Below are positions 46,573-55,053 of a stretch of 64,000 nt of DNA, in pieces. A program made the translations under genes and the position numbers. How positions within the stretch are numbered: the first letter of the stretch is position 1; each line of letters begins with the position of its first letter. A model generated the notes under the pieces. The model made no database searches and was not told the DNA's origin. It was given only the letters and a program-made list of their open reading frames with translations. The stretch is taken from positions 1-64,000 of the forward strand of contig NZ_LBMU02000085.1 of NCBI RefSeq assembly GCF_001005085.2, given 5' to 3'. Source of the DNA: Streptomyces humi. GTDB lineage: Bacteria > Actinomycetota > Actinomycetes > Streptomycetales > Streptomycetaceae.

Positions 46573-46624
46573 GACAGGAGTCATGGGGGATGACGGTCAT
46601 GTCGCCCCCTGTCATCATGTGCCG

Positions 46625-47593
46625 GTGCACACCACTGACAGCAGCCATGAAAAGAGCCTCGGGCTCCTGCTCGCCCTCGGCTCGGCGCTCGCCTTCGGCG
46701 GCTCCGGCGTCGCGGCCAAGCCCCTGATCGAGGCGGGGCTCGCGCCGCTGCACGTGGTGTGGTTGCGGGTGGCCGGTGCCGCCCTGGTGATGCTTCCGCT
46801 CGCCGTCCGTCACCGTGACCTGCCGCGCCGCCGGCCCGCGCTGCTCGCCGGGTTCGGCCTGCTCGCCGTCGCGGGTGTCCAGGCCTGCTACTTCGCCGCG
46901 ATATCCCGGATACCCGTCGGGGTGGCGCTGCTCGTGGAGTACCTCGCTCCCGCGCTGGTGCTCGGCTGGGTCCGCTTCGTGCAGCGACGGCCGGTGAGCC
47001 GGGCCGCCGCGCTCGGAGTGGTCCTCGCGGCGGGCGGCCTCGCCTGCGTCGTGGAGGTGTGGTCGGGGCTGCGCTTCGACGCCCTGGGGCTGGCGCTCGC
47101 GCTGGCCGCGGCCTGCTGCCAGGTGGGGTACTTCGTGCTGGCCGACCACGGCGGCGGCGAGGGCGTGGACCCGCTGGGCGTGATCGCGTACGGCCTGCTG
47201 GTGGGTGCCGGGCTGCTCACCGTGGTGGCCCGGCCGTGGGAGATGGACTGGTCGGTGCTGGGCGGCTCCGCGCGGATGCACGGGGTGGCCGTGCCGGCGG
47301 TGGCCCTGCTGGTGTGGATCGTGCTGGTCGCGACGGTCGTCGCGTACGTCACGGGGGTGCTGTCGGTGCGGCGGCTGTCGCCGCAGGTGGCGGGGGTGGT
47401 GGCCTGCCTGGAGGCGGTGGTGGCGACCGTGCTGGCGTGGGTGCTGCTGGGGGAGCGGCTGGGCGCGCCGCAGGTGCTGGGCGGGGTCGTGGTGCTGGCC
47501 GGGGCGTTCATCGCGCAGTCCGCCACGCCCGCGAAGGGCTCCGCCGAGCCCCGGGCGCGTGGTGAGGCCGTCGTGCGGGAGCCGGCCGTCTGA
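46625..47593 (+). CDS. EamA/DMT-family transporter
   Basis: A ~322-aa protein with ten predicted helices in two EamA repeats (GLLLALGSALAFGGSGVAAK first; VVACLEAVVATVLAWVLLGE near the end). DMT members export amino acids or other metabolites; substrate unknown. GTG 46625 gives a normal N-terminus and has a possible CATCAT -10 6 bp upstream; an ATG at 46583 is possible. It lies 52 bp after the Clp-N gene. Confidence 0.85.
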   Translation: MHTTDSSHEKSLGLLLALGSALAFGGSGVAAKPLIEAGLAPLHVVWLRVAGAALVMLPLAVRHRDLPRRRPALLAGFGLLAVAGVQACYFAAISRIPVGVALLVEYLAPALVLGWVRFVQRRPVSRAAALGVVLAAGGLACVVEVWSGLRFDALGLALALAAACCQVGYFVLADHGGGEGVDPLGVIAYGLLVGAGLLTVVARPWEMDWSVLGGSARMHGVAVPAVALLVWIVLVATVVAYVTGVLSVRRLSPQVAGVVACLEAVVATVLAWVLLGERLGAPQVLGGVVVLAGAFIAQSATPAKGSAEPRARGEAVVREPAV

Positions 47594-47688
47594 GCGTCGC
47601 CGGCTGCCGGTGGGTGGCGGCCGGTCAAGCGGTTCCTCCCTCGGCCTTCGGTCAGGGGTCCCCCGTCGTCCCGGGGGGCGCCGCGACC

Positions 47689-48378
47689 TCAGCGGGCCGT
47701 CAGGTATCCCGGGACCGCGATGTCCCCGGCCAGGTCGTCGTTCGGGACCGGGGCTTCGTAGCCCTTGCGCAGTGGCAGCACACCCGCCCAGTACGGGAGG
47801 TCCATGTCCTCCGGCTCGTCGAGCGCGCCGCCCGTGCGGGTCTTCGCGGAGACCTCGTCCAGGTCGAGGCGGATCACCGCGGTCGCGGCCAGTTCCTTCT
47901 TGTCGGCCGGACGGGAGTCCGCGGAGCGCCCCGTCACCACATGGTCGACCAGCGCGTCCAGGGCGAGGCGCTTCTCCTCGGGGTCGGTGACCTGGTGGGC
48001 GACGCCGTGCACCACGACCGAGCGGTAGTTGACCGAGTGGTGGAAGGCCGAGCGGGCCAGCACCAGGCCGTCGACATGGGTGACCGTCACGCACACCGGG
48101 AGCCCGGGGTCGGTCCGCCCGGTCATCCGCAGCGGGCGTGAGCCCGTCGAACCGTGCAGGTACAGCACCTCGCCGACCCGGCCGTACAGCGTCGGCAGGA
48201 CCACCGGCGCGCCGTCGCGCACGAAGCCGAGATGGCAGACATAGCCCTCGTCGAGGATCGCGTGCACCACCTCCTTGTCGTACGACGCCTTGTGCGCGGC
48301 GCGCGTGGGGACGGTGCGGTCGGTCGGCTCGTAGGCGGCGGGCTGGGCCGGTACGGTCGCCGGCTGGGCTGTCTCCAT
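47689..48378 (-). CDS. Pyridoxamine-5'-phosphate-oxidase-like FMN split-barrel protein
   Basis: A 229-aa flavin-binding split-barrel protein: HAILDEGYVCHLGFVRDGAP, then VLPTLYGRVGEVLYLHGSTG and FHHSVNYRSVVVHGVAHQV. The family resembles NimA/PNPOx-related nitroreductase or FMN-binding proteins. ATG 48378 has TGGAG upstream. It is divergent from a MocR regulator across a palindrome, which makes it the likely target, possibly in vitamin B6 metabolism. Confidence 0.85.
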   Translation of the reverse strand: METAQPATVPAQPAAYEPTDRTVPTRAAHKASYDKEVVHAILDEGYVCHLGFVRDGAPVVLPTLYGRVGEVLYLHGSTGSRPLRMTGRTDPGLPVCVTVTHVDGLVLARSAFHHSVNYRSVVVHGVAHQVTDPEEKRLALDALVDHVVTGRSADSRPADKKELAATAVIRLDLDEVSAKTRTGGALDEPEDMDLPYWAGVLPLRKGYEAPVPNDDLAGDIAVPGYLTAR

Positions 48379-48391
48379 TGCGGAACTCCAT

Positions 48392-48407
48392 TGCACTAGT
48401 GCATAAT
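48392..48407. promoter_or_regulatory. Palindromic operator overlapping the mocR -10 box
   Basis: TGCACTAGTGCA (48392-48403) is a perfect palindrome in the 36-bp gap. CATAAT (48402-48407) reads toward the MocR gene 7 bp before its GTG, a leaderless arrangement. Binding would block both divergent promoters, so autoregulation is likely. Confidence 0.75.
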
Positions 48408-48414
48408 CTGCTTT

Positions 48415-49746
48415 GTGCTAGGAGAATATCGGATCGAAGGGCGTGGCGCAGCAGAGATTGCCGCCAGCGTCGAGCGCGCGGTGGGTTCCGGAGAGCTGGA
48501 ACCCGGGCAACTACTGCCTCCGATGCGGGAGTTGGCGGCCCAGCTCGGGGTGAATCCCAATACGGTCGCGGCCGCGTACCGCACCCTGCGCGACCGCGGG
48601 GTCATCGAGACCGCCGGCCGCCGGGGCAGCCGGGTCCGGTCCAAGCCGGCCACCACCGGACGGGACGGCATCCGGGTGGACGTACCGGCCGGGGTGCGCG
48701 ACCTGTCCTCCGGCAACCCCGACCCCGCGCTGCTGCCCGCCCTCGCGCCGGTGCTGGCGGCCGTGGCGGCGGAGGGTGACCGCGCCCCGGTCCTCTACGG
48801 CGCCGACCCGGTCGAGCCGGAACTGGAGCGCGTCTCACACGCCGGGTTCGCCGCCGACGGCGTGCCCGCCGGTCCGGTCACCGTCACCTCGGGCTCCCTC
48901 GACGCCGTCGAACGCGTCCTGCTGGCCCACCTCCGCCCCGGGGACCCGGTCGCCGTCGAGGACCCCGGCTGGGGCCGCACCCTGGATCTCGTCCCCGCGC
49001 TCGGCCTGCGTACCGTGCCGGTGCCGGTGGACGACGAGGGACCGCGCCCCGACGGACTGCGCCGCGCGCTCGAATCGGGGGCGCGTGCGCTGATCGTCAC
49101 GGCGCGGGCGCACAACCCCACCGGCGCCGCGGTGAGTGCCCCGCGCGCCCGAGCCCTGCGGGCCGTCCTGCGCGCCCACCCGGGCACCGTGCTGATCGAG
49201 GACGACCACGGGCACGGCATCGTCGACCTCCCCCTGCACCCCCTGGTGGGCGTCACCCGCCACTGGGCCTTCCTCCGCTCGGTCGCCAAGGCCTACGGCC
49301 CCGACCTGCGCCTGGCCGTCATGACCGGCGACGAGGTCACCGTGGACCGGGTACGGGGGCGTCAGCGCCTGGGGCCGGGGTGGGTGAGCCGGCTGCTCCA
49401 GCGCACGGTGGTCCGGATGTGGGCGGACGGCGCGGTCGACGGGCAGGCGGTCGCCGCGGCCTACCGGGCCCGTCGCGACCTGCTCATCGACGCGCTGGCC
49501 GACCAGGGCGTCCAGGCCCACGGCCGCAGCGGCATGAACGTGTGGGTCCCGGTCCCGGACGAGACGGGGGCGGTGTCCCGGCTGCTGCACGCCGGCTGGG
49601 GCGTGTCCCCCGGGGCGCGCTACCGCCTGGCGACCCCACCGGGCATCCGGATCACCGTCTCGACGCTGACCCCCGAGGAGACCGGCCGCCTGGCGGCGGC
49701 GGTGGCGGCGGCGGTGGGACCGGGGAGGGGCCGGGTACTCGCCTAG
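48415..49746 (+). CDS. MocR-type GntR regulator (HTH + PLP aminotransferase-like)
   Basis: A 443-aa fusion: a GntR winged helix (LPPMRELAAQLGVNPNTVAA) and a type-I aminotransferase-like domain. Lys292 in SVAKAYGPDLRLAVM should bind pyridoxal phosphate, and HNPTGAAVS matches the PLP-site Asn. MocR/PdxR proteins sense PLP and control B6 genes; the divergent FMN split-barrel gene fits. GTG start, leaderless promoter. Confidence 0.9.
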   Translation: MLGEYRIEGRGAAEIAASVERAVGSGELEPGQLLPPMRELAAQLGVNPNTVAAAYRTLRDRGVIETAGRRGSRVRSKPATTGRDGIRVDVPAGVRDLSSGNPDPALLPALAPVLAAVAAEGDRAPVLYGADPVEPELERVSHAGFAADGVPAGPVTVTSGSLDAVERVLLAHLRPGDPVAVEDPGWGRTLDLVPALGLRTVPVPVDDEGPRPDGLRRALESGARALIVTARAHNPTGAAVSAPRARALRAVLRAHPGTVLIEDDHGHGIVDLPLHPLVGVTRHWAFLRSVAKAYGPDLRLAVMTGDEVTVDRVRGRQRLGPGWVSRLLQRTVVRMWADGAVDGQAVAAAYRARRDLLIDALADQGVQAHGRSGMNVWVPVPDETGAVSRLLHAGWGVSPGARYRLATPPGIRITVSTLTPEETGRLAAAVAAAVGPGRGRVLA

Positions 49747-49764
49747 CCCGGTGGCCAGGTTTTC

Positions 49765-49925
49765 GCATGTGTCCCCCGGAGGCAGGCTCGTGGCATGTGT
49801 CCCCCGGAGGCAGGCTCGTGGCGTGTGTCCCCGGGGACGGGCTCGTCACGTTTGTCCCCGGGGGCAGGCTCGTCACGGGTGTCCCCGGGGAAGCAGGCTC
49901 GTCGCGTGTGGCCCGGGGAGCCGGG
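49765..49925. repeat. Six ~28-bp tandem repeats (minisatellite)
   Basis: Two identical 28-bp units (49765-49792 and 49793-49820) are followed by four diverged units at 49821, 49848, 49875 and 49904. The core is GTGTCCCCnGGgnGCAGGCTCG. They fill the space between convergent genes and look like a VNTR locus. Confidence 0.9.
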
Positions 49926-49929
49926 ATCC

Positions 49930-50877
49930 TCAGGTGGTGACCGTCCTGGGCCGCATCTGGGTGAGCGCCGCCCCCGCCAGCACCACCACCGCCCCTACCG
50001 GCGTGCTCCAGTGCAGCGACTCGCCCAGCACCGCGACGCCCGCCGCCGTGGCGATGACCGGGATGAAGTACGTGACCATCTGGGCGGTGGTCGGGCCGAC
50101 CTCGGCGACCAGCCCGTACTGGATCAGCACCGCGAGCCCGGTGCCCAGCGCGCCCAGCGCGGCGATCGCCAGCAGGGGCAGCCAGGAGACATGCCCTGGG
50201 AAGGACGTGAACAGGGGTGTCACGACCGCCAGTTGCGCTGTCGCGAGAAGCAGTTGCGCCCCGGTCATGGACAGATGCGAGTTCCCCGTACCCGCCAGGG
50301 TCCGCCGGACGTAGATCCAGCCGATCGGATAGCTCAGCGACGCCAGCAGCGCCATCGCGGTGCCCGTGACGTCCAGCCCGTGGAAGCCCTGCCAGGCCCC
50401 CAGCACCGTCAGCACCCCGAGGAAGCCCAGGCCGAGCCCGGCGAAGCGGATCCGGGTCGGCCGGTCCTCCGACAGGGCCACCAGGGACAGCGCCATCCCC
50501 CACAGTGGCGAGGTCGCGTTGCAGATGCCGGCCAGGGTGGAGGGGATCGTCAGCTCGGAGTAGGCGAACAGGGAGAACGGCAGCGCGTTCAGCAGGAACG
50601 CGGCGACCGCCAGCCGGCCCCAGGTGCGGGCCCCGCGCGGCAGCCGCTCCCGCTTCCAGGCCATCGCCGCCGCCAGCACCGCCGTGCCGAACACCAGCCT
50701 GCCGAGGGTGACCTGGAACGGGGCGTACCCCTGCGTCCCCACCTTGATCAGGAGGAAGCTGAAGCCCCAGATCAGCGACAGGACGCCGAAGCGCAGACGC
50801 CAGTCGAGGCGGGGGCGGGGCGGATCGCCGGCAAGCGTCGGCTCGCCGGTCGCGGCGGTGGTGGTCACGGTGCTCAT
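49930..50877 (-). CDS. EamA/DMT-family transporter
   Basis: A 315-aa ten-helix DMT protein (LSLIWGFSFLLIKVGTQGYA; second repeat AVLGESLHWSTPVGAVVVLA). It resembles RhaT/EamA exporters; substrate unknown. ATG 50877 has AAGGTGG upstream. The divergent LysR gene is the likely regulator. Confidence 0.87.
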   Translation of the reverse strand: MSTVTTTAATGEPTLAGDPPRPRLDWRLRFGVLSLIWGFSFLLIKVGTQGYAPFQVTLGRLVFGTAVLAAAMAWKRERLPRGARTWGRLAVAAFLLNALPFSLFAYSELTIPSTLAGICNATSPLWGMALSLVALSEDRPTRIRFAGLGLGFLGVLTVLGAWQGFHGLDVTGTAMALLASLSYPIGWIYVRRTLAGTGNSHLSMTGAQLLLATAQLAVVTPLFTSFPGHVSWLPLLAIAALGALGTGLAVLIQYGLVAEVGPTTAQMVTYFIPVIATAAGVAVLGESLHWSTPVGAVVVLAGAALTQMRPRTVTT

Positions 50878-50938
50878 ACCGTCCACCTTGCTGGAGCCGA
50901 CGTCGTAGCACAATCGAGATTTCCCGTGCAGTACCTCG

Positions 50939-50944
50939 TAGGAT
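50939..50944 (+). promoter_or_regulatory. -10 box of the leaderless lysR gene
   Basis: TAGGAT lies 7 bp before the ATG at 50952, with no ribosome site, so the transcript is probably leaderless. No clear -35 is visible. Confidence 0.6.
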
Positions 50945-50951
50945 CGCTTAC

Positions 50952-51854
50952 ATGTTGAACTTGGAGCGCCTGCGTACCCTCGACGCCCTCGCCCGGCACG
51001 GCTCGGTCAGCGGGGCCGCCGACGCCCTGCACGTCACGACGTCGGCCGTCTCGCAGCAGATGGGCAAACTGGAGCGCGAGGTGGACCAGCAGCTGCTCGC
51101 CAGGAACGGACGGGGCGTCCGGCTCACCGACGCCGGGCGGCTGCTCGCCGAGCACGCGGCCCGCATCCTCTCCCAGGTGGAGCTGGCCCAGTCCGACCTG
51201 GAGGCGCACCGGGGCCAGGTCGTCGGCGAACTCCGGCTGTCGGCGTTCCCGACGGCCGCCCGCGGCCTCTTCCCGGCCGCGCTGGCCGCGCTGCGCACCC
51301 GGCACCCGGCCCTGCGCGTCCGCTCCAGCGAACTGGAACCGGAGAGCGGCATCGCCGGGGTGGTCCGCGGCGACCTCGACCTCGCCGTCGTCCTGGACTG
51401 GTACAACAAGCCGATGCCGCTGCCCGACGGGCTGGTCAAGGCGCCCCTGCTCGACGACCCCGCCGACGTGGCCCTCCCGGTCGGCCACCGGCTCGCCGGC
51501 CGGGACGAAGTGGACCTGGGGGAGTTCGCCGAGGACGAGTGGATCACCTGGGGCGAGGGCGAGTTCTGCCACGAGTGGCTGATGTTCACGCTGCGCTCGC
51601 GCGGGGTCGAACCGATCGTCGGGCACCGAGCCGCCGAGACGCACACCCAACTCAACCTGGTGGCGGCCGGGCTGGGCGTCTGCATCGCCCCGCTGCTCGG
51701 TCGTCACCCGGTGCCCGAGGGCATCGTGACGGTGCCGCTCAGGCAGCGGGTGCGCCGCCACGTGTACGTCGTCTGGCGGGCGGACGCCGACCGCCGCCCG
51801 TCGATCCGGGCGGCGGTGCAGGCCCTGCGCGGCGCGGCCGAGGCGATCTCCTGA
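50952..51854 (+). CDS. LysR-family transcriptional regulator
   Basis: A 300-aa LTTR with an N-terminal HTH (ERLRTLDALARHGSVSGAAD, then ALHVTTSAVSQQMGKLEREV) and a periplasmic-binding-like effector domain. It probably controls the divergent EamA exporter. The ATG at 50952 has TAGGAT 7 bp upstream (leaderless). Confidence 0.9.
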   Translation: MLNLERLRTLDALARHGSVSGAADALHVTTSAVSQQMGKLEREVDQQLLARNGRGVRLTDAGRLLAEHAARILSQVELAQSDLEAHRGQVVGELRLSAFPTAARGLFPAALAALRTRHPALRVRSSELEPESGIAGVVRGDLDLAVVLDWYNKPMPLPDGLVKAPLLDDPADVALPVGHRLAGRDEVDLGEFAEDEWITWGEGEFCHEWLMFTLRSRGVEPIVGHRAAETHTQLNLVAAGLGVCIAPLLGRHPVPEGIVTVPLRQRVRRHVYVVWRADADRRPSIRAAVQALRGAAEAIS

Positions 51855-51876
51855 CCGCCCCGCTCCTTTGACAGCC

Positions 51877-52344
51877 CTACGCCGAGCCGAGCTTGCGGAA
51901 GTCCCAGGAGGCGGTCTTCGTCGGCGTCAGCCGGGCCCAGGCGTGCCTGCCGTCGTGCGGCATCTCGTCCAGGCCGAAGTTCTTGCGGGCGAACAGCGTC
52001 TCCACGTAGTCGAGTTCGGCGACGAGTTCGCCGGTGCGCGGGACCTCGCCCACGAACTCGACGGACCCTCTGAGCTCGACACCCCGCAGACTGTCGTACT
52101 CCTCACCGGAGTCGACGACCACCGCCACCCGCGGATCACGCGTCAGGTCCTTCCAGCGCTGGCTGCGCACCACCGAGTACAGCCACAGTGACGTGCCGTC
52201 CCACGCGAACCACAGGGCGCTCACGTGCGGCGCGCCGGACGCCGAGACGGTCGCCACCCGGCAGGTGCGCTGGCTGGTGAGGAACTCGTCCAGCTCACCG
52301 GGCGTCATCATGATCTTCCGGCCCCGGCGCTGCGTGACGGTCAT
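51877..52344 (-). CDS. PPOX-class FMN/F420-binding split-barrel protein
   Basis: A 155-aa split-barrel protein: ELDEFLTSQRTCRVATVSAS, then PHVSALWFAWDGTSLWLYSV and RGVELRGSVEFVGEVPRTGE. This matches the F420-/FMN-dependent PPOX group common in actinomycetes. Substrate unknown. ATG 52344 has GAGGGGGG upstream. It is convergent with the LysR gene. Confidence 0.85.
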   Translation of the reverse strand: MTVTQRRGRKIMMTPGELDEFLTSQRTCRVATVSASGAPHVSALWFAWDGTSLWLYSVVRSQRWKDLTRDPRVAVVVDSGEEYDSLRGVELRGSVEFVGEVPRTGELVAELDYVETLFARKNFGLDEMPHDGRHAWARLTPTKTASWDFRKLGSA

Positions 52345-52429
52345 GCGGCCCCCCTTCTCTTCTCTTCTTCCGTTCCCGCGCGATGGCGGTTAGTGTCGCC
52401 CGCCCCGCACCAAGGCGGAAGGGGGCGTC

Positions 52430-53077
52430 ATGCCGTCGTCGTACGAACGGCTCGCGGAGATCCTCGATCCCGTGAGCACGGTCCTGCTCACCGTCGAATG
52501 CCAGCAGGGCGTGGTGGGCCCGGACAGCGCGCTGCCCGAACTCGCCCGCGAGGCCCACGCGTCGGGCGCGCTCGCCAACATCGCCCGGCTGGTCGCCGCC
52601 GCGCACGAGACGGGCGTCCAGGTGATCCACGCGATCGCCGAACGCCGTCCCGACGGCCGGGGCGCGAACCGCAACGCCCGGCTCTTCCGCGCCGCCGAAC
52701 GGCTGCCGGTCCAGCAGCTCTCCGGTACGGCGGCGGTGCGCGTGGCGCCCCCCGTCGAGGTCGCGGAGCAGGACCTGGTCGTACGACGGCTGCACGGCCT
52801 GTCGCCGATCCAGGGCACCGATGTCGACCCGCTGCTGCGCAACCTCGGCTGCCGCACCCTGGTCGTCACCGGTGTCTCGGCCAACGTGGCCGTGCCCAAT
52901 GCGGTGTTCGACGCGGTCAACCTGGGCTACACGGCGGTCGTACCGGCCGACGCCATCGCGGGAGTTCCCTCCGAGTACACCCCCGCGATGGTCCGCAACA
53001 CCCTCGCTCTGGTCGCCACGGTCGCGACCACGGACGAGGTGCTCGGCTGCCTCAGGCGCCCGCGCCGGCGGGCCTGA
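52430..53077 (+). CDS. Isochorismatase-like protein lacking the catalytic triad
   Basis: A 215-aa alpha/beta protein of the isochorismatase superfamily. The family needs Asp-Lys-Cys; here Asp becomes Glu23 (TVECQQG), Lys becomes Arg (119/120, VVRRLHGLSP) and Cys becomes Ala154 (SANVAVPNAV). The rest of the fold (GCRTLVVTGVSANV, NLGYTAVVPADAIAG) is conserved. It is therefore probably not a hydrolase of the usual type. ATG 52430; -10 TAGTGT at 52391-52396 and a GGAAGGGGG ribosome site. Confidence 0.85.
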   Translation: MPSSYERLAEILDPVSTVLLTVECQQGVVGPDSALPELAREAHASGALANIARLVAAAHETGVQVIHAIAERRPDGRGANRNARLFRAAERLPVQQLSGTAAVRVAPPVEVAEQDLVVRRLHGLSPIQGTDVDPLLRNLGCRTLVVTGVSANVAVPNAVFDAVNLGYTAVVPADAIAGVPSEYTPAMVRNTLALVATVATTDEVLGCLRRPRRRA

Positions 53078-53080
53078 GCG

Positions 53081-53569
53081 TCAGGCCAGCGAGATCTGGT
53101 CGCCGGCGACCGTGATGTTCGCGGCGGTCAGGCCGGTCGTCGCCGGGCCCTGCTTCACGCTGCCGTCCGCGATGGCGAACTTGCTGCCGTGACACGGGCA
53201 GACGATCTCGCCGTCGGCCACGCTGGACACCGCGCAGCCCGCGTGCGGGCACTTCGTCGAGAACGCCTTGTAGGTGCCCGACGTCGGCTGGGTGACGACC
53301 ACGGACTGGTCCTTGTAGATCGTGCCGCCGCCCTCGGGGATGTCCGAGGTCTTGGCGAGCGCGGTGCCGCCGCCCGCCGCGGTGGAGGTGTCGGTCGAGC
53401 CCCCGCCCGTGCCGTTGCTGTCCTGGGTGGTGGAGCCGGCGCCCGAGCCCGAGTTGTCGTCGGACGACCCGCAGGCGGTCAGCGCGGCGGCGAGCCCCGC
53501 CGCTCCGGCCGCCGCCATGACGGTGCGGCGGCCCGGTGCGGCTGAGGGGTTGAGCGGTGCGCTGGTCAT
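53081..53569 (-). CDS. Rieske [2Fe-2S] lipoprotein
   Basis: A 162-aa exported protein: N-terminal RR and hydrophobic stretch (MAAAGAAGLAAALTACGSSD) with lipobox LTAC, a Ser/Gly/Thr-rich linker, then a Rieske domain with CPHAGC and CPCHGSKF. The Cys2His2 ligands are intact, so it carries a 2Fe-2S cluster at the outer face, probably in electron transfer. RBS GGAAGGGA before ATG 53569. Its stop is 4 bp from that of the convergent isochorismatase-like gene. Confidence 0.92.
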   Translation of the reverse strand: MTSAPLNPSAAPGRRTVMAAAGAAGLAAALTACGSSDDNSGSGAGSTTQDSNGTGGGSTDTSTAAGGGTALAKTSDIPEGGGTIYKDQSVVVTQPTSGTYKAFSTKCPHAGCAVSSVADGEIVCPCHGSKFAIADGSVKQGPATTGLTAANITVAGDQISLA

Positions 53570-53728
53570 GTGAGGGGTTCCCTTCCGCGGAGCTTCTCGT
53601 TGATCCGTCCAGGGGTACGGCCTTCGGGCACCACCTGTTCAGACGGCATCCAGATAGTGACCACCCTGGACATGAGCTTCCGGTGAAAGGGCGCTGTCGG
53701 TTCGCTGTCAGCCTGTGCGCCGCCGGGA

Positions 53729-54871
53729 TCATTCCGCGGCGAAGGCGGCGAACATCTCGATCAGGGTCGCCGGGGCCCGGTCGTGGAAGAGGACGTCGAG
53801 GCCCCGTGCCGAGTCGCGGGCGGTGCTCTCGGCGCGCGGGAAGAGGATTGCCTCGTACGCGGTGAGCGCCGCCTCGGTGTCCCCGGGGTGTGCGACGAGG
53901 GCCCGGCCGAGGTCCGCGGCGTCGATCATCGCGAGGTTGGCGCCCTCCCCGGCGAACGGTGACATCAGGTGGGCCGCGTCGCCGAGGAGCGTGACACCGG
54001 GAGTGCGCCGCCAGCGGTGCCCGACGGGCAGTGCCTGGATCGGCCGGGGGACCGCGGGACCGTCGGCCTCGGTGATCAGGGCACGCAGCGCGGGTGCCCA
54101 GCCGGCGAACTCCGCCAGCAGGGTCGCCTTGACGGAGTCGGGGTCGGTGACGTCGAGGGCGGCCGGCCACTCCTCCGCCACCCGCAGCGCGGTGTAGACG
54201 TGCAGGCTCCCGTCGGTCTCGCGGTGGGCGAGGAAGCCCTTGTGGCCGCCGAGTGCGAAGAACATCCCGCCGCCGATCAGCGCGGCCGCCTCCGGGTGGC
54301 GCGCGTCCGCGTCGAGGAGATCGAGTTCGACGAAGGAGATGCCGGTGTAGGAGGGCCGGGCGGCGGAGAGCAGCGGGCGGACCCGGGACCAGGCGCCGTC
54401 CGCGCCCACCAGCAGGTCGGTGGTGAGGGCGGTGCCGTCGTCGAGCGTCACGCGGTGCCGGCCGGAGTCCAGCGGACGGGCGTCGGTGACCTTGCTGTGC
54501 CAGCGGACGGTGCCCTCGGGCAGGGACCGGAGCAGGATGTCGCGGAGGTCGCCGCGGTCGATCTCCGGCCGCTCGTACGTACCGGGATCCTCCTGGTCGA
54601 GCAGGACGGTGGCGGCCCTGTCGAGGACCCGCACGGCCTCGCCGCCCGGGTGCACCTTGGCGCGGAACTGCTCGTGGAGGCCGGCCGCGTGCAGCGCCTC
54701 CTGGCCGCTCTCCCGGTGCAGGTCGAGCATGCCGCCCTGGGAGCGCACGTGCGGGCCCGCCTCCAGGTCGAGGACGACGCTCTCGACGCCGGCCACGTGC
54801 AGGACGCGCGCCAGTGTCAGCCCGCCGAGGCCGCCGCCGACGATCACGATGGGGTGGTGGGTGGAGTTCAT
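53729..54871 (-). CDS. FAD-dependent monooxygenase (TetX-like)
   Basis: A 380-aa class-A flavoprotein monooxygenase: GGGLGGLTLARVLHVAGVES dinucleotide motif at the N-terminus, DLLVGADGAWSRVRP (DG motif) and VTLLGDAAHLMSPFAGEGAN (GD motif). It is most like TetX/phenol-hydroxylase relatives; substrate unknown. ATG 54871. Two 14-bp palindromes upstream point to a TetR-type repressor, which is not in the window. Confidence 0.9.
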   Translation of the reverse strand: MNSTHHPIVIVGGGLGGLTLARVLHVAGVESVVLDLEAGPHVRSQGGMLDLHRESGQEALHAAGLHEQFRAKVHPGGEAVRVLDRAATVLLDQEDPGTYERPEIDRGDLRDILLRSLPEGTVRWHSKVTDARPLDSGRHRVTLDDGTALTTDLLVGADGAWSRVRPLLSAARPSYTGISFVELDLLDADARHPEAAALIGGGMFFALGGHKGFLAHRETDGSLHVYTALRVAEEWPAALDVTDPDSVKATLLAEFAGWAPALRALITEADGPAVPRPIQALPVGHRWRRTPGVTLLGDAAHLMSPFAGEGANLAMIDAADLGRALVAHPGDTEAALTAYEAILFPRAESTARDSARGLDVLFHDRAPATLIEMFAAFAAE

Positions 54872-54925
54872 GGTGCGCCTGCTTCCCGGGGTGGCTGGGG
54901 TCTTCCGAGGACAGGCACCACTGTA

Positions 54926-54969
54926 ACGAACGTGTTCGTCGCGAACAAGGTCGTGACGAACATGTTCGT
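54926..54969. promoter_or_regulatory. Paired 14-bp palindromic operators (TetR-type)
   Basis: ACGAACGTGTTCGT (54926-54939) and ACGAACATGTTCGT (54956-54969) are 30 bp apart, on the same face of the helix. The arms ACGAAC/GTTCGT are identical. Such sites are typical for TetR-family repressors. Confidence 0.8.
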
Positions 54970-55053
54970 CCATGCTCGTCGACGCCCGCCGTGCGGCGAT
55001 CGTCCCGATGCCCCCGGCCCCCTAGCGGGCCGGTTCCGCCTCGCGGCCCGCGG

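Noticed and set aside
49765..49925. CRISPR array
   Set aside because: The 28-bp units are directly abutting without unique spacers, so this is a tandem repeat, not CRISPR.
49795..50958. 387-codon plus-strand frame through the minisatellite and the EamA gene
   Set aside because: It translates repeats then antisense of a transporter; not a gene.
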